This document shows positions 16,948-24,988 of a stretch of DNA of 45,190 nt, piece after piece; the first letter of the stretch is position 1; each line of letters starts with the position of its first letter. The stretch comes from Verrucomicrobiia bacterium (GTDB taxonomy: Bacteria; Verrucomicrobiota; Verrucomicrobiia; Limisphaerales; UBA1100): contig JAAZZB010000010.1 in NCBI GenBank assembly GCA_014239365.1, positions 1 through 45,190 on the forward strand. Reading direction: 5' to 3'. A program made the translations under genes and the position numbers. Below the pieces are notes generated by a model. That model did not search any database. It was given only the letters and a program-made list of their open reading frames with translations, and was not told the origin of the DNA.

Positions 16948-17877
16948 TTAACGGATGTAGTCAAGCAGGGAGGTTTGCAACAGCGTGCCTCCCGATTGCA
17001 ACGCGGCGGTGTACGCGTTCTGGATTTCGTTAAGCCGCACAAACGCGTCGGCCATATCCACGTCGGCCTCGTTGGAGACGAGTGGGTCGATGGAGGACGC
17101 CTGATTTCGGGTGATCGCCTCGGAGGTGTCCAGCCGTGATTGCATGGCGCCGAGGTTGCTAAAATGATTGATGAAATTGGTCTCGTCCGCTTTGACGTTC
17201 GCGATGCCGGTGGATTTGATATTCGAGATCGCTGCGGCCGTGCCCGATTTCAGGTTGTCGCGCAGCGTCATCAAGTTCGCGATGAAGTCCGCGCCATTCG
17301 TGCTGTTCTTCAAAATCCCTTGCGCGCCTTCGGCGGGGTAATTGGAATCCACCGTGCTGTCGGAGGCAATATCCACTTTGGTACTGTTGCTATTGCCGCC
17401 CCACGAGACCGCCGTGATATCGCCATTGGCATCGCGCGTGGTGCCGTAGGTGGCGGTGGTGCTGTTGGTGCCGGAGAAAATATACACATCACGATGCTTG
17501 GTGTTGGCCAACCGCACGGCTTCCTCGAGGAGCTGATTGATTTCCATTGCGTAGGCGCCTAATTCCTCGGTGGATTTGGAGCCATCGGCCATCGTGGCAA
17601 TCTCGCCGGCGCGATCGTTGAGCTTCTTCATCGCGTTCAGCGAGGAATACGCCACGGTGGAATTCTCGCGGACCTTGCCGATGTTGTCCTGATATTGATT
17701 GAGCACGCGCAGTTCCGCGCGGAGATCGAGCACGCGGCGCATCGCCTGCGGATCGTCGCTGGGCGTGTTGATGCGTTGGCCGGTGGCGATCTGTTGCTGC
17801 ACCCGCATTTGCCGCTCAGCGAGCTTAGCAATCTGCGTGCGAAAATCATTTCCAAAACTGGCTGCAGTGACTCTCAT
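16948..17877 (-). CDS. flgL: Hook-filament junction protein FlgL
   Basis: 309 residues, flagellin-like. The N-terminus (LAERQMRVQQQIATGQRINT, then PSDDPQAMRRVLDLRAELR) and the C-terminal helix (DMADAFVRLNEIQNAYTAALQSGG) are typical FlgL. It joins FlgK to the filament. The gap from flgK is 10 bases and flgJ follows; all are in one transcriptional run. Length matches the family (about 300-320). Confidence 0.95.
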   Translation of the reverse strand: MRVTAASFGNDFRTQIAKLAERQMRVQQQIATGQRINTPSDDPQAMRRVLDLRAELRVLNQYQDNIGKVRENSTVAYSSLNAMKKLNDRAGEIATMADGSKSTEELGAYAMEINQLLEEAVRLANTKHRDVYIFSGTNSTTATYGTTRDANGDITAVSWGGNSNSTKVDIASDSTVDSNYPAEGAQGILKNSTNGADFIANLMTLRDNLKSGTAAAISNIKSTGIANVKADETNFINHFSNLGAMQSRLDTSEAITRNQASSIDPLVSNEADVDMADAFVRLNEIQNAYTAALQSGGTLLQTSLLDYIR

Positions 17878-17887
17878 ATCAATTTAG

Positions 17888-19306
17888 TTAGCGTTGCATA
17901 TTAATGACGTCCCCCATCAGGGTATCCATGGTGCTAATCAGTCGCGCCGAGGCTTGGAAGGCGCGCTGGTAAATTACGAGGTTGGCCACCTCTTCATCAA
18001 TCGAAACGCCCTGCACCGAGTCGCGTTGTTTTTGCAGCATTCCCTGCACGGCCTTTTGGTCGTTGAGCTGCACGTTCACCAGCGAAAGTTCCTGCCCAAA
18101 GCTGCTCACCGTATTGCCGTAATGCTCGCTGTAGCTCATATTGTTCAGGGTGGTGGCGGGTGAGCTCAGCTTATCAGCCAACGCCCGGGCGATGGTGTTG
18201 TCGCCCACCTCGGAGGCGGAGCCTGACATTTGCAGCTTGCGGGCATCGGCTTTCAACGTGGCATTGACGCTGATATCTGCCGCGCCACTGCCGGTGAAAA
18301 AATTCAAAGTGGTGTCATTGTTGCCGCTGAGATCGTAGCCGGTCGTGTGGAGGGCATTCACTTGCGTGATCAATTCCGAGGCTAGCGTATTCAGGCTTTC
18401 GCGTAGATCCACCACCCCGCCATCGCGGGCATCAATGGCTCCGGCAACCTTGCCGCTGGTGAGGTTTAATGCGGTGCCTTCGCTGGTGCTGGCGGAATGG
18501 TAGCCATTGCCATCGGTGACCACCTTCATCACATCGGTCATCACATTGTCGGTGATGAATTCCTCGCCGGCAATGAAGAGGCTCATTTCTCCGTCGTCAT
18601 TGGTGGTGGTGGTCAAATTGACAAACTCGGCGAGCTCCTCCAGCGTATTCTGCATAATGTCGCGGATTTCATTGGCCGCGCCTTCCACTAATTCCGTGTT
18701 GCCGATAGACGAGGCGAGGTAAGCCACCTGCTCGAGCTTGGCGTTGGCGTTGACGATGTCGGCCTTGACTTCTTTGTTCAACGAATTGCGCAGCTCATCC
18801 AGCCGACGATCCACGCTTCTGAATTTGTCGGTTAATTTCTGCGCGCTATAAAGCGCCGTCTGGCGTTCGGCAGTGGACGTGGGGCTGGCGCTGAGCGATT
18901 GAAAGGAGTTGAATAAATCCGTGACTCCTTCGCTGATGCCGTATGTGCTGTACGCATCACCGGCATCCACGCTTTGGCGATCCAAGGCTTGGCCCAGGCT
19001 CGATTCAGCCATTTGCAGGCCGCGCTGTTTGGACTCCAGAAAAGCGGTGACGCTCTTTTCCTCCACCAACTGCTCGTCGATGGCGTAGTCGCGCACTTGC
19101 TCGATGCGCGCCACTTCCGCGCCGGAACCCTGCGGCCCCTTGTCGGTGGGGATCGCGACGGCCGAAGCGATCTTCACGCGTTGCCGCGCGTAAATGGGGT
19201 TGGACGCATTGGCCAGGTTGTTACCCGCAATCTCGGCACCTTGGCGGGCGGTCTGCATCGCATTCCGCGCCATCTCCATTGTGCCTAATATTCCGAGTCC
19301 GCCCAT
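17888..19306 (-). CDS. flgK: Hook-filament junction protein FlgK
   Basis: 472 residues. The N-terminus GLLG-type start followed by MEMARNAMQTARQGAEIAGN and NLANASNPIYARQRV is the shared rod/hook/junction motif; the C-terminus VSIDEEVANLVIYQRAFQAS ending in ISTMDTLMGDVINMQR is the FlgK signature. It forms the first junction ring on the hook. Length is at the short end of the family, with a modest variable middle. Follows flgI after 36 bases. Confidence 0.95.
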   Translation of the reverse strand: MGGLGILGTMEMARNAMQTARQGAEIAGNNLANASNPIYARQRVKIASAVAIPTDKGPQGSGAEVARIEQVRDYAIDEQLVEEKSVTAFLESKQRGLQMAESSLGQALDRQSVDAGDAYSTYGISEGVTDLFNSFQSLSASPTSTAERQTALYSAQKLTDKFRSVDRRLDELRNSLNKEVKADIVNANAKLEQVAYLASSIGNTELVEGAANEIRDIMQNTLEELAEFVNLTTTTNDDGEMSLFIAGEEFITDNVMTDVMKVVTDGNGYHSASTSEGTALNLTSGKVAGAIDARDGGVVDLRESLNTLASELITQVNALHTTGYDLSGNNDTTLNFFTGSGAADISVNATLKADARKLQMSGSASEVGDNTIARALADKLSSPATTLNNMSYSEHYGNTVSSFGQELSLVNVQLNDQKAVQGMLQKQRDSVQGVSIDEEVANLVIYQRAFQASARLISTMDTLMGDVINMQR

Positions 19307-19342
19307 TTTTTTTATTCTAGGTTAAATTTAATTCACCGGGGA

Positions 19343-20533
19343 TTACTGCATTTTCAATTCAGCCTGCAACGCGCCGGCTTCTTTCATTGCGGAAAAAATC
19401 GTCATCATATCGCGCGGGGTCGCGCCGAGGCTGTTGAGTGCTTCGGAAACTTCCTGCACCGTCGGCAGCTCGGGGAACACGTGCAGACCGCCACCGCCCT
19501 CGGTGACCTTTGCCACATCCGCTGGCACGCGCTGGGTGGTGCCCGTTTGCGATAACGCGTTGGGCTGCGAAATATCTTCGCTCTTCGCCACCGTGAGATA
19601 AATATTGCCGTGCGCCACCGCGCAGCTCAGCACCCGCACGCGGGACGTGGCCACGATGGTGCCGGTGCGTTCGTTCATTACCACCACCGCCCGGGAATCG
19701 GGCACCACGGTGATGGCTTGCAACTGCGCGGCGAAATCCACCGGCGCGGCGCGAAATTGATCCGGCACTTTAATGCGGATGGTGCCGCCATCAATTGCCG
19801 TGGCAAAATTACCCACGCCGCCCAGCCGCTGTGCTTGGCCGAGGATGGCCTCTTTCATTCGTGCAGCCAGCACCTTGTCCGGCGTGCGCAGAAAAATTTC
19901 CATATAGCCATCCACCACGAGGGTGACCGGCACTTCCCGTTCCACCACCGCGCCATTTACCAAGATGCCGCCGGTGGGATGGTTTTTCGTCACCTGCGCG
20001 TTGCCGGTGCCGAGGGAAAATGAATTGTTACTGAGCGGCCCGCTGGCCAGCGCATACACTCGCCCGCCCGCAGTGAGCGGCGCCATGTGCAGGTAGCCGC
20101 CAGTCAACGACGTGGAGTCGCCCATGGAGTTGATGGAAATATCAATGCGCGAACCTTTTTTGGCGTAGGGGCTCAGGTTTGCCGTCAGCGTCACCACGGC
20201 GGAGTTTTTGGTGGAGACCGAGCTGGCGGGCACGTTGATGCCATAATGCTTCAGCAAGTTAGCAATCGCTTGCTTGGAATAAATCGTATCTTTGTCACCG
20301 GTGTTGTTCAGGCCGGTGACCACGCCCACGCCGTGGATCCCATTGGGATGTTCGCCCTTGAAAAAGGCGATGTCCTTGATGCGCACGCCTCCGCCCACGG
20401 CATTAGCGCGCAGCGGGCTGACGGTCCGCAAGTTGGCGGAAGGATTGGCGGTGGGTGGAATCGTGATGCCCGCTTGCTGCCCGAAGGCGAGCAGCGGTAG
20501 CATTGCCCAGAATGGAATTTGTAAATGTTTCAT
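19343..20533 (-). CDS. flgI: Flagellar P-ring protein FlgI
   Basis: 396 residues with a Sec signal peptide (MKHLQIPFWAMLPLLAFG). RIKDIAFFKGEHPNGIHGVG and VVTGLNNTGDKDT are diagnostic of FlgI, and the C-terminus keeps LNSLGATPRDMMTIFSAMKE. FlgI forms the periplasmic bushing in the peptidoglycan around the rod. With flgH it shows the host has an outer membrane. FlgA (21193-21897) is its assembly chaperone. Gap to flgH is 33 bases. Confidence 0.97.
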   Translation of the reverse strand: MKHLQIPFWAMLPLLAFGQQAGITIPPTANPSANLRTVSPLRANAVGGGVRIKDIAFFKGEHPNGIHGVGVVTGLNNTGDKDTIYSKQAIANLLKHYGINVPASSVSTKNSAVVTLTANLSPYAKKGSRIDISINSMGDSTSLTGGYLHMAPLTAGGRVYALASGPLSNNSFSLGTGNAQVTKNHPTGGILVNGAVVEREVPVTLVVDGYMEIFLRTPDKVLAARMKEAILGQAQRLGGVGNFATAIDGGTIRIKVPDQFRAAPVDFAAQLQAITVVPDSRAVVVMNERTGTIVATSRVRVLSCAVAHGNIYLTVAKSEDISQPNALSQTGTTQRVPADVAKVTEGGGGLHVFPELPTVQEVSEALNSLGATPRDMMTIFSAMKEAGALQAELKMQ

Positions 20534-20566
20534 AGTCTGATTTTTTTTAATTCAATGATTCGTGGA

Positions 20567-21190
20567 TTAAAATGGGCTCACTTTGTCCCAGAATTTCATA
20601 AACCATCCCTTGTTTTGGGAGTCCGAGATGACGCCGGTGTTCACATAACGAATCTGCAGATCGGCCAAACGTTCGCTCATCACCATATTGGCAGAATCAA
20701 TATCCTCGCGCCGCACCGTGCCGCGCAAAATGGCCACCTGCGTTTCGCCGCCATAAGAAGTTTGGCGCATGCCTTCGATCACCATCGTGTGGTTCGGCAG
20801 CACATCCACCACGCGCACACCAAATTTGGCGGTGATTTTATCCACATTCTTCGTCGTGCCTTTGCCCTCGTGCGTGCTGGTGTTGGTGAATTCCATTTTC
20901 GGATAAGTGCCCTGATGCTTGCCCAGTTGGCTGCCCGCTGAGGTGCCCGCTTGCGTGCCAAACAAAAAACTCGTGATGCCCGCATTGGCCGAACCCACGC
21001 GGCTGGTGGTGCTCTTGTTATCGCGATCCACCGTGGCCGATTCGGAAATGGAAACAAACAGAATGTCCCCAATCGCGTGCGCAGTTTTATCGAGCACCGG
21101 GCCGCGGCTGGAGCCGTCTTTCCAAAGTGAGTCGGCAAAGGCACTCCCGGCTAATGCAAGAGCGAGTGTAAATGTAAGAGTATATTTCAT
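20567..21190 (-). CDS. flgH: Flagellar L-ring protein FlgH, no lipobox
   Basis: 207 residues. AHAIGDILFVSISESATVDR and the C-terminal block VLPNHTMVIEGMRQTSYGGE to LADLQIRYVNTGVI identify FlgH, the outer-membrane L-ring. Enteric FlgH is a lipoprotein; here the signal peptide is MKYTLTFTLALALAGSAFAD with an AFA-D cleavage site and no Cys, and no longer in-frame start supplies one. So the ring is probably processed by ordinary signal peptidase and anchored without a lipid. Gap to flgA is 2 bases. Confidence 0.95.
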   Translation of the reverse strand: MKYTLTFTLALALAGSAFADSLWKDGSSRGPVLDKTAHAIGDILFVSISESATVDRDNKSTTSRVGSANAGITSFLFGTQAGTSAGSQLGKHQGTYPKMEFTNTSTHEGKGTTKNVDKITAKFGVRVVDVLPNHTMVIEGMRQTSYGGETQVAILRGTVRREDIDSANMVMSERLADLQIRYVNTGVISDSQNKGWFMKFWDKVSPF

Positions 21191-21192
21191 AA

Positions 21193-21897
21193 TTATTTTC
21201 CGTTGGGGCTAATGAATTTAACGGATACCGTATCGCTGTTCACCACGGTGCCGCGGATTTCCTTAAAAGATTTGGGGTTGCGCAGGCGAATCACATCGCC
21301 CGGGGCGCCGTCTTCCAGCGCCATCACCGGCAGCCGGATGTGCAGTGCCTTGTGGCGGATCACCGCCTGCACCGTTTGATTCCGCAGCACCACCGGCCGA
21401 CGGCGCACGTGGCGCGGTTGCAACACGGTTCCGGGGGTGACGGCTTGGATGATTTGCAATTCATCGGTCAATTTGTCGCCTTCCCAAATGCCGTTGTGCA
21501 GGTTGATGACGTTCACTTTTTTGCGCTTGATCGAAACTTGATCGAGCGTTGCCAAGCGATTGCAAAGTTTGGTGGCCACCCACACCTCGCGCATCAGGGC
21601 TGCTTTGAAAAACGCGGTGTGCTCGCCGCGCGGTTGGTCGCCGACGGTCACTGAAAATTTCACGGTCATGAATGCCGACAACCCTTGGGTGGGCACTTGG
21701 GTAATTTTCACGATGAGCGGGAAATCATAAGGCACTTCCACCTTCGGCAAGGGCCGCACGGAAGTGAGCACCAGTTCGCCGCCTTCCACTTCCAGCTCCT
21801 CGGCGAGGGCGGCGGTGATGGCGGGCTGCAAATCGGCCAGCGCGGCAAAGCCCGCGGGCGCGGTGGCGAGGAGGATGAGGGCAACGATTTTTTTCAT
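21193..21897 (-). CDS. flgA: P-ring assembly chaperone FlgA
   Basis: 234 residues: signal peptide (MKKIVALILLATAPAGFAAL), a beta-rich middle, and a C-terminal SAF-like domain (VTPGTVLQPRHVRRRPVVLR, then VMALEDGAPGDVIRLRNPKS and the RGTVVNSDTVSV end). FlgA binds FlgI in the periplasm so that the P ring can assemble. The order flgF-flgG-flgA-flgH-flgI is common outside the enterics. Confidence 0.9.
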   Translation of the reverse strand: MKKIVALILLATAPAGFAALADLQPAITAALAEELEVEGGELVLTSVRPLPKVEVPYDFPLIVKITQVPTQGLSAFMTVKFSVTVGDQPRGEHTAFFKAALMREVWVATKLCNRLATLDQVSIKRKKVNVINLHNGIWEGDKLTDELQIIQAVTPGTVLQPRHVRRRPVVLRNQTVQAVIRHKALHIRLPVMALEDGAPGDVIRLRNPKSFKEIRGTVVNSDTVSVKFISPNGK

Positions 21898-21927
21898 ATT
21901 CAGTTAGCGTGTTTGGGGTAGTTAAAC

Positions 21928-22716
21928 TTAGCCGCGCAGGCGGTTGCTCATTTGCATCATTTCGTCCGCCGCCTGAATGGCTTTGGAGTTAATTTCATAA
22001 GCGCGTTGGGCCTTGATGAGGTTCACCATTTCCTCCACCACTTTCACGTTGGAAAGCTCCAACCAACCTTGCTGCACCGAGCCCATTCCGGTGGCTCCCG
22101 GCAGGCCGGTTTCTTCTGTGCCGGCCGCCAGTGTGGATTTGTAAAGACTGCCGCCCACACTCTCCATGCCGCCGGGGTTGGCGAAGCGCGAGAGCATGAT
22201 CTGGCCGACATTGGAGGTGACGCCGTCCACCGTGGTGGACACCGCGCCCGTGGCGCTGATGGAAATGTTAGTGGCATTGGACGGCACCGTGATGCCGGCA
22301 AAACTCGCAACCGGCAGGCCGTCACTGGTGACGATGTTGCCGGCGTTGCTCATTTTGAACGCGCCATCCCGTGTGTAAGCATCCGTGCCATCGGGCAACG
22401 TGATCTTGAAAAAACCGTTGCCGTGAATGGCCGTATCCAGCTTGTCACCGGTTTGGTGCAGCTCGCCATTCGTGAACACTTTGGAAGTGGCCACCGCACG
22501 GGCACCGTGGCCCACTTGCATGCTGGTGGGCACTTGGTTGCCGCCGCCCGCTTCGGCACCGGCAGCGCGGTTGGTTTGGTAAAGCATATCCTGGAACTCC
22601 ATCTTCGATTTTTTAAAACCGGTGGTGTTCACGTTTGCCAGGTTATTGGCGATAACATCCAGGTTCATTTGCTGGCCCTGCATGCCGGATGCGGATGTGT
22701 AGAGTGCGCGTAACAT
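21928..22716 (-). CDS. flgG: Distal rod protein FlgG
   Basis: 262 residues, the normal length. LYTSASGMQGQQMNLDVIAN and NLANVNTTGFKKSKMEFQDM at the start and LSNVKVVEEMVNLIKAQRAY near the end are diagnostic. FlgG builds the distal rod between the FlgB/C/F proximal rod and the hook. It starts 10 bases after flgF and is driven from the sigma-54 promoter before flgF. Confidence 0.97.
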   Translation of the reverse strand: MLRALYTSASGMQGQQMNLDVIANNLANVNTTGFKKSKMEFQDMLYQTNRAAGAEAGGGNQVPTSMQVGHGARAVATSKVFTNGELHQTGDKLDTAIHGNGFFKITLPDGTDAYTRDGAFKMSNAGNIVTSDGLPVASFAGITVPSNATNISISATGAVSTTVDGVTSNVGQIMLSRFANPGGMESVGGSLYKSTLAAGTEETGLPGATGMGSVQQGWLELSNVKVVEEMVNLIKAQRAYEINSKAIQAADEMMQMSNRLRG

Positions 22717-22726
22717 ATTTTATCTC

Positions 22727-23491
22727 CTATTTATTGTCGGTCAGTTCACGGATCAATCGGCCCATATGTTGGTCCTGGATTTTCATGATCTTTTGGTTGG
22801 CTTCAAAATGGCGGAGCGTGGTCATTAGCTGACCCATCTCGTGGGAAGGCGTGGTGTTGGCGCCTTCCAAAAATCCCATGGCCACGGCGGTTTCACTTTC
22901 ATCCGCTGCTAATGGCGTGAGGCCGCCTGAAGTAAAGTAGCCGGAATTGATGCGTTGCAGTTTTTGCACATCTTCCGGAGCAAAGCTCACTACATTCAAG
23001 CGACCCAATGAAGGCCCGCCCTGAGTCACTGTGCCGTCTTTGGCGATGGCGATGGGGTACTTGGAATTTGAATCCACCGTGATCGGTCCGCCACCCACGG
23101 CTTGGAGCAGGTTGCCGTCTTTGGTGATGAGCTGGCCGAGGTTGTTGGTGCGGAAACTTCCGTCGCGGGTGTACAGTGTTTCACCATTGGGCCCGCTAAC
23201 CCCGAAGAAGCCCGGGCCATCAAGGGCGACGTTGGTGTTATCGCCGGTGGGCATCAGCGTGCCCTGCTGGAAATCAGTGGTCACCGTGAAGCGCGGCAGC
23301 ATCCACTGCACTTGGGTTTTGTCCGCCGACTTGAGGGCGTCGTCGAACATCGAGGCGTCGACGGCGTTGAAGGTCATATTATGCCGCTTAAAGCCGGGCA
23401 CGCTGGAGGAAGCGAGGTTCTCCGCGATCACGTGCTGGCGTTGGAGGTTGCCCTCCAGGGCGCTGGCTGCCTGGTACAAACTGATATTCAT
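22727..23491 (-). CDS. flgF: Proximal rod protein FlgF
   Basis: 254 residues. MNISLYQAASALEGNLQRQH and the ENLASSSVPGFKRHNMTF block are the rod-protein N-terminus; the C-terminus (EMGQLMTTLRHFEANQKIMK) matches FlgF/FlgG. I choose ATG 23491. A longer reading from 23524 would have its start codon upstream of the predicted sigma-54 transcript start (about 23494) and adds a non-homologous leader. With that start the mRNA has a leader of only about 3 bases. First gene of the run down to flgN and beyond. Confidence 0.92.
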   Translation of the reverse strand: MNISLYQAASALEGNLQRQHVIAENLASSSVPGFKRHNMTFNAVDASMFDDALKSADKTQVQWMLPRFTVTTDFQQGTLMPTGDNTNVALDGPGFFGVSGPNGETLYTRDGSFRTNNLGQLITKDGNLLQAVGGGPITVDSNSKYPIAIAKDGTVTQGGPSLGRLNVVSFAPEDVQKLQRINSGYFTSGGLTPLAADESETAVAMGFLEGANTTPSHEMGQLMTTLRHFEANQKIMKIQDQHMGRLIRELTDNK

Positions 23492-23504
23492 CGGCCACCC
23501 ACGC

Positions 23505-23520
23505 AGCACATTATGTGCCA
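23505..23520 (-). promoter_or_regulatory. Sigma-54 promoter of flgF
   Basis: On the - strand: TGGCACA, TAAT, GTGCT. GG at -24 (23519-23518) and GC at -12 (23507-23506) have the correct 12-base phase; one -12 box base differs from TTGC. Predicted start near 23494, three bases before the flgF ATG. Confidence 0.8.
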
Positions 23521-23547
23521 TCACTTGATTTTTTTGAAAAATAGCTT

Positions 23548-23608
23548 AAACAGCAAAAAACACGCAAAAATCGGCTGTTTTTGTGGCTGTGAAATGAAGG
23601 GGTCATTT
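23548..23608. promoter_or_regulatory. Dyads upstream of the flgF promoter
   Basis: Two inverted repeats: AAACAGC/GCTGTTT (23548-23554 and 23574-23580) and AAATGA/TCATTT (23592-23597 and 23603-23608). They lie in the gap between the FliT-like stop and the flgF sigma-54 promoter. They could be activator or IHF sites, or a weak terminator for the fliS unit; no T run supports the latter clearly. Confidence 0.35.
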
Positions 23609-23657
23609 GGGGGGAGGCACTATTTTCCGGCAGGATTTCAGCGATGCTCAGCTTCGA

Positions 23658-24008
23658 TCAGCTGTAAGTTCCCCAATAGGATTCGGAGCGTTGTCCGTAG
23701 GCGGCGCCTACTTTGCGGCCGTTGCTGAGATTTTTGTCTTCCTTGGAAATTTGTTTTTGCAGCGAGTCCATTTCATTGCCCAATAGCTGCTGATGTTGCT
23801 GGGTGATGCCGACGAGGGTGTTGACGAGCTCACGATCTTCGGTGGTGTAATCTTCGCCGGGGTAATCCTCGAGCAATTCCTGCAGGCGCGCTTTGGCATC
23901 GATGGTTCGATTCAGTTCGTTCCAATCCTGCAGCGCGATGGCGACAGATTCTTCGCGGGCAAGCCGGTGCCATTCGCGCAGTAACGAAGTGGTGGCGGGT
24001 AAGCTCAT
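23658..24008 (-). CDS. FliT-like small helical protein
   Basis: 116 residues with the length and helix pattern of FliT, the chaperone for FliD and export-gate partner (LLREWHRLAREESVAIALQD, RLQELLEDYPGEDY, then a long helix QQHQQLLGNEMDSLQKQISK). It directly follows fliS (4-base gap), as fliT does in the common fliD-fliS-fliT order. Sequence similarity is too weak to be certain, so no symbol is given. Cytoplasmic, no signal. Confidence 0.55.
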   Translation of the reverse strand: MSLPATTSLLREWHRLAREESVAIALQDWNELNRTIDAKARLQELLEDYPGEDYTTEDRELVNTLVGITQQHQQLLGNEMDSLQKQISKEDKNLSNGRKVGAAYGQRSESYWGTYS

Positions 24009-24012
24009 CGTG

Positions 24013-24549
24013 TTAACCCATTAAAGAAAGCCCGGTGTACTCGCCCGATGAAGGGGGCGGGGCGGGTGCAGCTACAGGGACAGGTTGAGCCACGGGCGCG
24101 GGAGTGGGCGCGGGGGCAGGCGTAGGCGTAGGCGCTGCGGCCGCAGCTGGCGCGGGGGCTTCGCTTATTTGATTGAGTGATTCGTTCCATGCATCGCGGA
24201 GTTCGGTGAGGCGGGTCCGGATTTCCTCAATGATTTCTTTGTTCTTTTGCACGTTCGCTTCCTGCAGCCGGTTATCAAAATAATCGTACAAGCTCACGAG
24301 GTGGTCGCCCAATTCGCCGGCTTTCTCGGGGTCGAGGCTGCGGTTGAGTTCGCGGATGATGGCTTGAGTGCGCGTGATGTTTTCGTGGACGGTAAAATTG
24401 AAGTCCAAGGGGTCTTCCCGCTCGAATGCTTTGATGGCGATGCCGAGGAAACGGATGGCACCGTCATACAACATCACCACGAGATTTTCCGCAGAGGAAG
24501 TATTCACTGCGGCTACCCGATACGCGTTCAGCTTGTTGGCGCTGTTCAT
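24013..24549 (-). CDS. fliS: Flagellin export chaperone FliS, with Pro/Ala tail
   Basis: 178 residues. The FliS core (about 1-128) shows NAYRVAAVNTSSAENLVVML followed by YDGAIRFLGIAIKAF and LVSLYDYFDNRLQEANVQKN, all diagnostic. FliS binds the flagellin C-terminus in the cytoplasm. Beyond the core is an unusual tail of Ala/Pro repeats (about 130-168) ending in GEYTGLSLMG; typical FliS stops near 130. Transcribed from its own sigma-54 promoter with a predicted leader of about 2 bases. Confidence 0.93.
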   Translation of the reverse strand: MNSANKLNAYRVAAVNTSSAENLVVMLYDGAIRFLGIAIKAFEREDPLDFNFTVHENITRTQAIIRELNRSLDPEKAGELGDHLVSLYDYFDNRLQEANVQKNKEIIEEIRTRLTELRDAWNESLNQISEAPAPAAAAAPTPTPAPAPTPAPVAQPVPVAAPAPPPSSGEYTGLSLMG

Positions 24550-24561
24550 CGGGGGTTACGT

Positions 24562-24577
24562 AGCACATTGCGTGCCG
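24562..24577 (-). promoter_or_regulatory. Sigma-54 promoter of fliS
   Basis: On the - strand: CGGCACG, CAAT, GTGCT. GG (24576-24575) and GC (24564-24563) are correctly phased. Predicted start near 24551, two bases before the fliS ATG at 24549. The GTGCT half matches the flgF promoter exactly. A second TTCGGCACG lies just upstream (about 24600-24592) without a matching -12 box. Confidence 0.8.
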
Positions 24578-24621
24578 AACGTTGCGAACGTGCCGAAAAA
24601 GCCCAGAGTTTGGAAACAGGG

Positions 24622-24927
24622 CTATTTGCCCGGGCGGGGCGGATCTATCTCAATCTCGGTGGCGAGCAGCTTGGAAAATTGCTCAATCGCTTCGGCAGGC
24701 GGATAGCGATCGGCTTGCACATCCTCGCGCAGGCGTTCCTTGATTTGATCAAACCGCGCCTCGGCATCTACTTCCACGCGGGTGAAATCGGGCTGACGGG
24801 TCATATTCGCCTCCAGCGAATCCGTCGGTGCCACCATCCCCACGCCGTCAGTAGGCTGCGCCTGCGCTTGGGCCGCTTTCTGCGGACCTTGCGCTTGGCG
24901 CGTCGTATTGAGGCTAACTTCTTTCAT
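24622..24927 (-). CDS. flgM: FlgM-like anti-sigma-28 factor
   Basis: 101 residues. A disordered Gln/Ala-rich N-terminal half precedes a C-terminal half (ARFDQIKERLREDVQADRYP then PPAEAIEQFSKLLATEIE) with the FlgM pattern: a helix, a short YP turn, and a second helix. FlgM holds FliA inactive until it is exported on hook completion. The call is supported by a perfect sigma-28 promoter about 190 bases upstream and by fliA in the same cluster. Similarity is moderate, so this is probable, not certain. Confidence 0.7.
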   Translation of the reverse strand: MKEVSLNTTRQAQGPQKAAQAQAQPTDGVGMVAPTDSLEANMTRQPDFTRVEVDAEARFDQIKERLREDVQADRYPPAEAIEQFSKLLATEIEIDPPRPGK

Positions 24928-24954
24928 AGCGAAAGTCCTAAATATCGTGCGTTT

Positions 24955-24980
24955 CGCGGAAAAAACAAGGTTTTTCCGCG
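24955..24980. other. Inverted repeat between lipoprotein gene and flgM
   Basis: CGCGGAAAAA (24955-24964) and TTTTTCCGCG (24971-24980) form a perfect 10-bp stem. There is no external T run on the - strand, so it is not a clear terminator. It may attenuate readthrough from fliD into flgM, or process the transcript. Confidence 0.5.
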
Positions 24981-24988
24981 CACATTAC

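Noticed and set aside
22727-23524. Longer FlgF start at 23524
   Set aside because: It begins upstream of the sigma-54 start and adds a leader not seen in rod proteins.
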